A DNA stretch of 64,000 nt from Kordiimonas lipolytica (GTDB taxonomy: Bacteria; Pseudomonadota; Alphaproteobacteria; Sphingomonadales; Kordiimonadaceae), in contig NZ_LRUB01000012.1 of assembly GCF_001550065.1 (NCBI RefSeq), positions 124,001-188,000 on the forward strand, given 5' to 3'. This document shows positions 58,460-64,000 of the stretch, one piece after another (the first letter of the stretch is position 1; every line of letters starts with the position of its first letter). The position numbers were made by a program, and so were the translations under genes. The notes below the pieces were generated by a model. It was not told where the DNA came from. It did not search any database and saw only the letters and a list, made by a program, of their open reading frames with translations.

Positions 58460-58918
58460 GTGCGGTCGGTGTCAATCTTGTTGGTTTTGATGCTTGCGGG
58501 GTGCGGCGCATACGGCGCCAAACCGCTTCAGACGCCCGAGGCGCAGGCACTGAATGCCGGCAGCCTGAACGCCTATCATCTCTCGCTCTGGCCTGGCCAG
58601 TGCGCTTTGGTGTTGCGGCCGCGCACGGAAGATGGCACCCCTGCACAAGCCCCGATATTTGCCCAGACAGAGGACAATGTCACCATGGTTGTGGAAGGCC
58701 GCCAAATGACACTCAGGCGTTCCGAAACTTCTGAGGAACGTGTGGCTGATATCCCGCGTGGGCAAACCTTCACTGCCCCAACCCTGAAGGCAAAACTTAT
58801 GCTTCGCCAGAGTGTTAGCGAAACAGGCGCCCCCCTTCAGGGTGTCCTCTCCCTGACCAAGCCGAACGGTTGGTCCACTGTGATACCGGTGGATGGTGGA
58901 AGGCAGTGCAGGCAATGA
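58460..58918 (+). CDS. Small lipoprotein of unknown function upstream of glpD
   Basis: A 152-residue exported protein with signal and lipobox LVLMLAGCGAYG. The start is GTG at 58460 with AGGGGAG nine bases before it; frames opening earlier lack any signal. The mature part is beta-rich (QCALVLRPRTEDGTPAQAPI, VTMVVEGRQMTLRRSETSEE) with one Cys pair candidate (GQCALV and the final GGRQCRQ). I recognise no family. Its stop overlaps the glpD start (ATGA), so the two are co-translated, though no functional tie is obvious. Confidence 0.7.
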   Translation: MRSVSILLVLMLAGCGAYGAKPLQTPEAQALNAGSLNAYHLSLWPGQCALVLRPRTEDGTPAQAPIFAQTEDNVTMVVEGRQMTLRRSETSEERVADIPRGQTFTAPTLKAKLMLRQSVSETGAPLQGVLSLTKPNGWSTVIPVDGGRQCRQ

Positions 58919-60444
58919 TGGCGGATGTTGATCCAATCAGGTGCGACCTGTTTGTCATTGGCGGCGGCATCAATGGCACCGGCATCGCGCGCGACGCCGC
59001 GGGGCGCGGACTGAAGACCGTTCTGGTAGAACAGACCGACTTCGCGGCAGGAACATCGTCGGCCAGCTCCAAACTGATCCATGGTGGCCTCAGGTACTTG
59101 GAACATTACGAATTCCGCCTGGTTCGGGAGTCCCTCAAGGAGCGGGAAACACTGTGGCGTATGGCCCCCCATCTGGTGCGGCCGCTCAGGTTCATCCTGC
59201 CGCACCATAGGGGCCTGAGGCCGGCATTCATCCTGCGCCTGGGGCTTTTTCTCTATGACCACCTGGGCGGTCGGAAGCTGCTCAGGAAAACCAAAAGCCT
59301 GAACCTCAGGAAAGACCCAAAGGGCACGCCGCTCAAAAGCCGATTCAAAAAGGGGTTCGAATACTCCGATTGCTGGGTGGATGACGCCCGGCTTGTGATT
59401 GCCAACGCGCTCGCCGCCAAGCGCCGGGGGGCTACGCTTCTCAACGGCCACCGCTTCCTTGATGCTGTGCGGGAAGACCGGGATTGGCGCATCCGCGTTG
59501 AGGCGCCAGGCGGAAAAGTTATTGAATTTCAAGCAGATGCACTTGTAAACGCAGCCGGTCCGTGGGTTGAAAAAACGCTGCGTGACTGTATCATGTCTGA
59601 AGACGCACACAGCCACGCGCGGCTGGTGAAAGGCAGTCACATTGTGGTTCCGGCGTTTTATGACGGGCCGCGGTGCTATACCTTCCAGAATCCGGACAAG
59701 AGGGTCATTTTCGCGATCCCCTATGAGGAAAAATATACACTTTTGGGCACAACCGATGTGCCCTTTTCCGGCGACCCGGCAAAAGTGGAAGCCAGCGAGG
59801 CTGAGATCAATTATCTGTGCGCTGCGGCCAGCGAATATTTCGAAAAAAGCGTGCAGCCTGAGGACGTTATCTGGTCCTATGCCGGCATCCGACCGCTTTA
59901 TGACGACGGCGAGGTGAACCCTTCCGCCACCACCCGCGACTATCACCTTGACCTGGACACCCGCGAAGACACGCTGCCCCTGCTGTCTGTCTTTGGCGGC
60001 AAGATCACCACCTATCGCTGCCTGGCGGAAGAGGCGATGGAAAAGCTTTCGCCCTTCCTGACGTTCTCCCTGGATGACTGGACGGGCTATACACCCCTTC
60101 CCGGCGGCAGCCTGCCAGAAGACGTCACCCCCGCCAAAGCGCTCAAGCATTTCAAGGCGGAGATGCGCACCCGCTTCAGCTGGCTTGAGGGCGAAACCGT
60201 CGACCGCATGTGCAATGCCTACGGCAGCCGCATCCGGACAGTCCTGGAAGGCACCGAAAGCCTTGACGGCATGGGCACCCATTTTGGCGCCGGGCTCTAT
60301 GAAGCCGAGGTGCGCTATCTGATGCGCGAGGAATGGGCCCGCACCGCAGAGGATATCCTGTGGCGCCGGTCAAAGCTGGGCTTGCGCCTGAGCAAGAACG
60401 AGCAAGCCGCGCTTGCAGCCTGGATGTCCGCAAACACGGACTAG
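58915..60444 (+). CDS. glpD: Aerobic glycerol-3-phosphate dehydrogenase
   Basis: A 509-residue FAD enzyme that oxidises sn-glycerol-3-phosphate to dihydroxyacetone phosphate and reduces quinone at the inner membrane. FAD motif FVIGGGINGTGIARDAAGRG, then ASGTSSASSKLIHGGLRYLE (here FAAGTSSASSKLIHGG) and PYEEKYTLLGTTDVPFSGD; the C-terminal DAO_C domain ends the protein. Start ATG at 58915 overlaps the lipoprotein stop. It converges with glpK, the stops being 3 bases apart, which places glycerol kinase and dehydrogenase on separate transcripts. Confidence 0.95.
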   Translation: MMADVDPIRCDLFVIGGGINGTGIARDAAGRGLKTVLVEQTDFAAGTSSASSKLIHGGLRYLEHYEFRLVRESLKERETLWRMAPHLVRPLRFILPHHRGLRPAFILRLGLFLYDHLGGRKLLRKTKSLNLRKDPKGTPLKSRFKKGFEYSDCWVDDARLVIANALAAKRRGATLLNGHRFLDAVREDRDWRIRVEAPGGKVIEFQADALVNAAGPWVEKTLRDCIMSEDAHSHARLVKGSHIVVPAFYDGPRCYTFQNPDKRVIFAIPYEEKYTLLGTTDVPFSGDPAKVEASEAEINYLCAAASEYFEKSVQPEDVIWSYAGIRPLYDDGEVNPSATTRDYHLDLDTREDTLPLLSVFGGKITTYRCLAEEAMEKLSPFLTFSLDDWTGYTPLPGGSLPEDVTPAKALKHFKAEMRTRFSWLEGETVDRMCNAYGSRIRTVLEGTESLDGMGTHFGAGLYEAEVRYLMREEWARTAEDILWRRSKLGLRLSKNEQAALAAWMSANTD

Positions 60445-60447
60445 GTA

Positions 60448-61932
60448 CTAGGCAAACGACCGAGCGGCGGCCACAGCCTTATACCACTTGCCGAGCATCG
60501 CCTCCCGCTGGCCGAAGCCGCCTGCTGGAACAAAACGCCTCTCGCGCTGCCACTGGGCTGTGAGATCACTGAAACCTGAATAGAGCCCGGCCTGCAATCC
60601 CGCCAGATAGGCAGCCCCCAGCGCTGTGGTTTCCATCACCTTTGGCCTGTCCACCGGGAGCGCCAGCAGGTTTGCCAGCATCTGCGCCAGCCAGTCATTG
60701 GCCACCATGCCGCCATCAACCCTGAGAACCTTTGGGCTGATGCCGTCTTCCGCCATGGCGCTAAACAGGTCATGCGTTTGGAAGCACACGCTTTCAAGCG
60801 TCGCCCGCACGATCTCTGCCCGGCCGGTCGCGCGGGTCATGCCGAAAAGGGCGGCGCGCACATGCGGGTCCCAGTGAGGCGCGCCGAGGCCCGTGAAGGC
60901 CGGCACCATATAGACGCCGTGATCATCCCCGGCCTGCCGCGCCAATGCTTCACTGTCGCGCGCATGGTCCAAAACCTTGATACCATCCCTGAGCCACTGC
61001 ACGGCTGCGCCCGCGATGAAGATGGAGCCCTCAAGCGCGTATGTTGCCTTGCCCCCTATCCGGTAAGCGACAGTGGTCAGCAACCGGTTCTTCGACGGCA
61101 CAAGATTTTCGCCTGTATTCATCAGCACGAAGCACCCGGTGCCGTAGGTGCTTTTGATCGCGCCCTCCTCGAAACAGCATTGCCCCACGGTTGCTGCCTG
61201 CTGGTCCCCCGCCACCCCCAGGATGGGAATAGACCGCCCAAACAGGTCGGCCGTCGTCTCGCCAAAATCGGCGCAGCTGTCCAGCACCTCAGGCAACACA
61301 TTTTCGGGCACACCGAATATTCGCAACAGACTTTCGTCCCACTCTTGCGTGCGGATGTTGAAAAGGCTGGTGCGGCTGGCGTTGGTGGCATCGGTGACAT
61401 GGCGTTTGCCGCCAGTCAGTTTTGCAATCAGGAAACTGTCAATGGTGCCCCAGGCGAGCTTGCCTGCGGCAGCGTGTGCGCGCACGCCGTGCTCATTTTC
61501 CAGCAGCCAAGCAAGCTTTGTGGCGGAAAAATACGGGTCCAGCAGCAGGCCCGTTTTGTCCTGCACTTCGAACTCATGGCCTTCGTCCTTCAGCCTTTGA
61601 CACACGCCTGCTGTACGCCGGTCCTGCCAGACAATTGCATTGTGAACCGGCTTTACACCGTCCCGTTCCCACAAGACGGATGTCTCGCGCTGGTTGGTGA
61701 TGCCGATGGCCTTGACCGTAAAGCCTTTGGCTTCCGCCTCATTAAACGCGGCTTGTGCTGTCTTGATGCTGGTGTCCCAGATCTCATTCGCGTCATGTTC
61801 TACCCAGCCGTCAGCCGGGAAAATCTGGCGGAATTCCTGCTGGGCCACGGCGACAATATCGCCATTCAGGTCAAACACGATGGCACGGCTGCTGGTCGTG
61901 CCCTGATCCATCGCCAAAATACAATCCGGCAT
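60448..61932 (-). CDS. glpK: Glycerol kinase
   Basis: A 494-residue FGGY kinase that makes glycerol-3-phosphate from glycerol and ATP. N-terminal ATP/substrate motif [28 protein letters not shown] with the substrate Arg-Glu pair, [15 protein letters not shown] and the second FGGY signature [19 protein letters not shown]. Length matches E. coli GlpK. No GlpF facilitator or GlpR regulator gene is adjacent. Convergent with glpD. The upstream gap to the GH97 gene holds that gene's terminator and glpK's promoter. Confidence 0.96.
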   Translation of the reverse strand: MPDCILAMDQGTTSSRAIVFDLNGDIVAVAQQEFRQIFPADGWVEHDANEIWDTSIKTAQAAFNEAEAKGFTVKAIGITNQRETSVLWERDGVKPVHNAIVWQDRRTAGVCQRLKDEGHEFEVQDKTGLLLDPYFSATKLAWLLENEHGVRAHAAAGKLAWGTIDSFLIAKLTGGKRHVTDATNASRTSLFNIRTQEWDESLLRIFGVPENVLPEVLDSCADFGETTADLFGRSIPILGVAGDQQAATVGQCCFEEGAIKSTYGTGCFVLMNTGENLVPSKNRLLTTVAYRIGGKATYALEGSIFIAGAAVQWLRDGIKVLDHARDSEALARQAGDDHGVYMVPAFTGLGAPHWDPHVRAALFGMTRATGRAEIVRATLESVCFQTHDLFSAMAEDGISPKVLRVDGGMVANDWLAQMLANLLALPVDRPKVMETTALGAAYLAGLQAGLYSGFSDLTAQWQRERRFVPAGGFGQREAMLGKWYKAVAAARSFA

Positions 61933-61963
61933 ATGCCCCCCCTAAACAAAGTCTTCAACGGCC

Positions 61964-62014
61964 AAAAGAAAACCGGCCCCTGCCTCCACTGGACTGCAGT
62001 GTGGCAGAAGCCGG
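61964..62014 (-). terminator. Long imperfect terminator of the GH97 gene
   Basis: Nested arms CCGGC/GCCGG, CTGCC/GGCAG and CACTG/CAGTG stack into one long hairpin (61973-62014). On the minus strand it is followed by TTTTCTTTT. It starts 30 bases beyond the GH97 stop and precedes glpK. Confidence 0.75.
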
Positions 62015-62043
62015 CTTTCGCATCAATATGATGCTGTTTGGCC

Positions 62044-64000
62044 TTAAAGCGCCTTGAAACGAATGGCGATGCCGCCACCTGCCGCCATCGGCAGTTTCAG
62101 GCTGTCAGCCGCCGTGACGCGCTTCTTCTCGATCACCATGGCGTATGGGTTGGTATCCCAGTCTGCGTCATCACCATCGCGGTAAATCTGCGCCTCATAG
62201 GCCCGGTCCGCATCAAGGAAGTCGAGCGAAACATCCAGCGTGCGCGCGTCCTCATTGGTGACGCTGCCAAGGAACCAATCATCCCCGCCGCGCTGTTTGC
62301 GGGCAAAGGTAGCATGCTTGCCAATGTCACCCGTGAGCGCCTTGCTCTCTGACCAGTCCGTTGGCACGTCGCGGATAAACTGGAAGGCATCCATGCGCGC
62401 TTCATAGTTTTCAGGCAGGTCAGCTGCCATCTGGATCGGGCTGTAGATCACCACATAAAGCGCCAACTGTTTGGCAAGCGTGGTCTGCACCCGGTTGTCC
62501 GGCTGTTCTTTTTCATAGTGCAGGTCGAAAATACCAGGCGTGAAATCCATCGGGCCGGACAGCATGCGCGTGAACGGAATAACAGCCGTGTGTGAAGGCG
62601 GGTTCGGCGGGCTGCCCCAGGCGTTATACTCCATGCCGCGCGCACCTTCGCGCGAAATCCAGTTCGGATAGGTGCGGCGAAGGCCTGTGTCCTTGATCGG
62701 TTCATGCGAGTTGATGGAAATCTTGCGCTTGGCGGCTTCCACCAGAACCTTTTCATGATGGCGCGACATCCACTGGCCGTCATGCCATTCATAGAAGACC
62801 TTGCCGCCTTCTTCGCGGGCAATTTCACCCGCATCGGCCACATAACCGGTTTTCACCTGGCGAACGCCCATCTTTTCGTAAAGATCGAACGCCTCTTCCA
62901 ACTGGTTTTCATAGTTGGTAACACCGCCGGAGGTTTCGTGGTGGCCGATGATGCGAACGCCGCGTTCCTTGGCGTAGGCCGCAAGTTTCGGAAAATCGAA
63001 ATCCGGATAGGCTTCGGTGAAATTCATCAGGTTCCAGTTATTGAACCAGTCACCGTCCCAGCCGATGTTCCAGCCTTCAACCAGCACGCCCTTGAAGCCG
63101 TATTTCGACGCGAAATCGAGATACTTCATTGTCTCTTCGGTGGTTGCGCCATGCTTGGGGCCAGAGCCCCAGGTGTTGATCGCCAGGTGCATGCCCCACC
63201 AGATGCCGACATACTTGCCGGGCTCCACCCATGACACATCACCAAGCTTGTTGGGTTCATTAAGGTTCAGGATCAGGTTCGAATCCAGAAGGCCGGTTGC
63301 AGCTTCTGTGATCTGCAGCGTCCGCCAGGGCGTTTTAAATGCGCCGCTTAGCTTCACTTTGGCGCCGTCCGCCCAAGGGGAAAGGTCCGCCTTGAAAGTC
63401 TGGCCTTCGGTGCGCAACAGCGACATGCCGGAATAATCAACCAGCGCTGCTTCATGCAGGCTGACATGCAGGCCTGATTCTGTGCGGAACGTCATCGGCG
63501 TATGCGCGATGGTTACCTCAGAAAGCGGGGTTTCATTGTAGATATATTCATACCGGTTGAACTCGCGGGACGGTATCCACCACGCAGTCGCCGCTTCGGC
63601 CACTGAAATTTCAGTCAGCTCGTCCATGATCTCGGCCTTGCCGAAATCGCCTTCATAGCGAAAGCCGACGCCGTCGTCATAGAGGCGGAACACCACGGTG
63701 GCGCTGCGGCCATTCCCTGCCGCTTCGGCGACCGTGGCCCGCATTTCATTAAAATGGTTGCGAATGAACTGACGCTCACCCCATGGCTGCTCCCATGTTT
63801 CATCCGAACTGCTGGCGGTGACGCTCTTGATCTCCAGATCATCTGCAAACGGCGCCTGGGTGCGGAACTTGAAACCAAGCCTGGACGGCGCGATGACGGG
63901 CTGGCCGTCACGTTCGATGCTGTAGAAAGCGCCCTCGGGGCCTGCCTCCAGAAGAACGGTCAGCTTGCCGTCCGGGGATGAAACGCTTGCAGGACTTGCA
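62044..64000 (-). CDS. Alpha-glucosidase, GH97 (SusB-like; 5' end outside window)
   Basis: At least 652 residues; the frame continues to the window edge. The N-terminal GH97 beta-sandwich is visible upstream of the first in-frame ATG at 63744 (SSPDGKLTVLLEAGPEGAFY, then PSRLGFKFRTQAPFADDLEI), so that ATG is internal. The catalytic barrel has VEGWNIGWDGDWFNNWN, KTGYVADAGEIAREEGG, ISINSHEPIKDTGLRRTYPN and EGARGMEYNAWG, which hold the conserved Glu residues of the inverting (SusB-type) branch; a C-terminal beta domain closes it. It releases glucose from starch-type oligosaccharides, normally in the periplasm. The signal peptide would lie outside the window. Confidence 0.93.
   Translation of the reverse strand, partial: ASPASVSSPDGKLTVLLEAGPEGAFYSIERDGQPVIAPSRLGFKFRTQAPFADDLEIKSVTASSSDETWEQPWGERQFIRNHFNEMRATVAEAAGNGRSATVVFRLYDDGVGFRYEGDFGKAEIMDELTEISVAEAATAWWIPSREFNRYEYIYNETPLSEVTIAHTPMTFRTESGLHVSLHEAALVDYSGMSLLRTEGQTFKADLSPWADGAKVKLSGAFKTPWRTLQITEAATGLLDSNLILNLNEPNKLGDVSWVEPGKYVGIWWGMHLAINTWGSGPKHGATTEETMKYLDFASKYGFKGVLVEGWNIGWDGDWFNNWNLMNFTEAYPDFDFPKLAAYAKERGVRIIGHHETSGGVTNYENQLEEAFDLYEKMGVRQVKTGYVADAGEIAREEGGKVFYEWHDGQWMSRHHEKVLVEAAKRKISINSHEPIKDTGLRRTYPNWISREGARGMEYNAWGSPPNPPSHTAVIPFTRMLSGPMDFTPGIFDLHYEKEQPDNRVQTTLAKQLALYVVIYSPIQMAADLPENYEARMDAFQFIRDVPTDWSESKALTGDIGKHATFARKQRGGDDWFLGSVTNEDARTLDVSLDFLDADRAYEAQIYRDGDDADWDTNPYAMVIEKKRVTAADSLKLPMAAGGGIAIRFKAL

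Noticed and set aside
58837..60282. A 481-codon minus-strand frame opposite glpD
   Set aside because: glpD is certain on the plus strand; this frame only reflects third-position GC bias.
60772..62031. A 419-codon plus-strand frame opposite glpK
   Set aside because: Antisense of glycerol kinase; Cys/His/Arg-rich with no recognisable domain.
1..64000. CRISPR arrays, tRNA or rRNA genes, insertion sequences, prophage, integrative elements
   Set aside because: I looked for regularly spaced repeats, tRNA-like ends, transposase or integrase motifs and found none; base composition also looks even apart from short AT-rich promoter regions.

Overview
The window looks like chromosomal DNA of an aerobic, heterotrophic, Gram-negative alphaproteobacterium. 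The evidence is GC-rich coding DNA (by eye), a complete Entner-Doudoroff (ED) set without phosphofructokinase or 6-phosphogluconate dehydrogenase in view, a SapC-family protein, a GH97 alpha-glucosidase, a RimK/RimB pair, and Sec, Tat and lipoprotein signals. A Kordiimonadales-like marine organism would fit, but that is inference. I see no rRNA, tRNA, IS element, integrase, phage gene or CRISPR array. About 51 protein genes are packed tightly. The first (hybrid histidine kinase) and the last (GH97) run off the window edges.

Layout. 1-12.7 kb: hybrid kinase, WYL regulator, methyltransferase, 2-oxoacid:ferredoxin oxidoreductase korAB, glutathione reductase, PhnD-like lipoprotein, GNAT enzyme, a SDR plus alpha-methylacyl-CoA racemase pair, and a secreted beta-propeller protein. 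12.7-18.3 kb: DUF748 envelope protein, photolyase, and a sodium:solute symporter with a small membrane partner. 18.4-28.6 kb: the zwf-pgl-edd-eda operon, a divergent GntR/UTRA regulator, small genes, sapC and an unusual PEP carboxylase. 28.8-36.3 kb: RND efflux pump, TetR regulator, and a Tat-exported spermidine-dehydrogenase-like flavoprotein with a small membrane protein. 36.3-45.8 kb: LacI regulator, sugar-type symporter, lipoprotein esterase, pentapeptide protein, GntR/FCD regulator with Xaa-Pro aminopeptidase, and a serine hydrolase. 46-50.9 kb: a trans-4-hydroxy-L-proline catabolic cluster. 50.9-54.8 kb: rimB-rimK-deacylase operon and a redoxin/2OG-oxygenase fusion. 54.8-64 kb: GH13 alpha-glucosidase, glucokinase, glpD, glpK and GH97.

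How the parts fit. A nearly identical palindrome (core TGACA-GCGS-TGTCA) lies in front of zwf, ppc and glk and twice between the symporter-lacI operon and the esterase. This points to one LacI-type regulon joining sugar import, glucose phosphorylation, the ED pathway and anaplerosis; the two alpha-glucosidases would supply glucose. A second palindrome (ATATTGTATACAATAT) sits in the hydroxyproline divergent promoter. A 13/16 match sits in front of the GntR/FCD gene 8 kb away, which links that regulator and its Xaa-Pro aminopeptidase to hydroxyproline use.

Items for a second look: the two operator families, the cysteine-free redoxin fused to a 2OG-Fe(II) oxygenase behind a structured leader, the rimB-rimK-deacylase operon, the PEP carboxylase with an altered active-site loop, and a gene-free stretch at 56.76-57.01 kb that folds and ends in a strong terminator.
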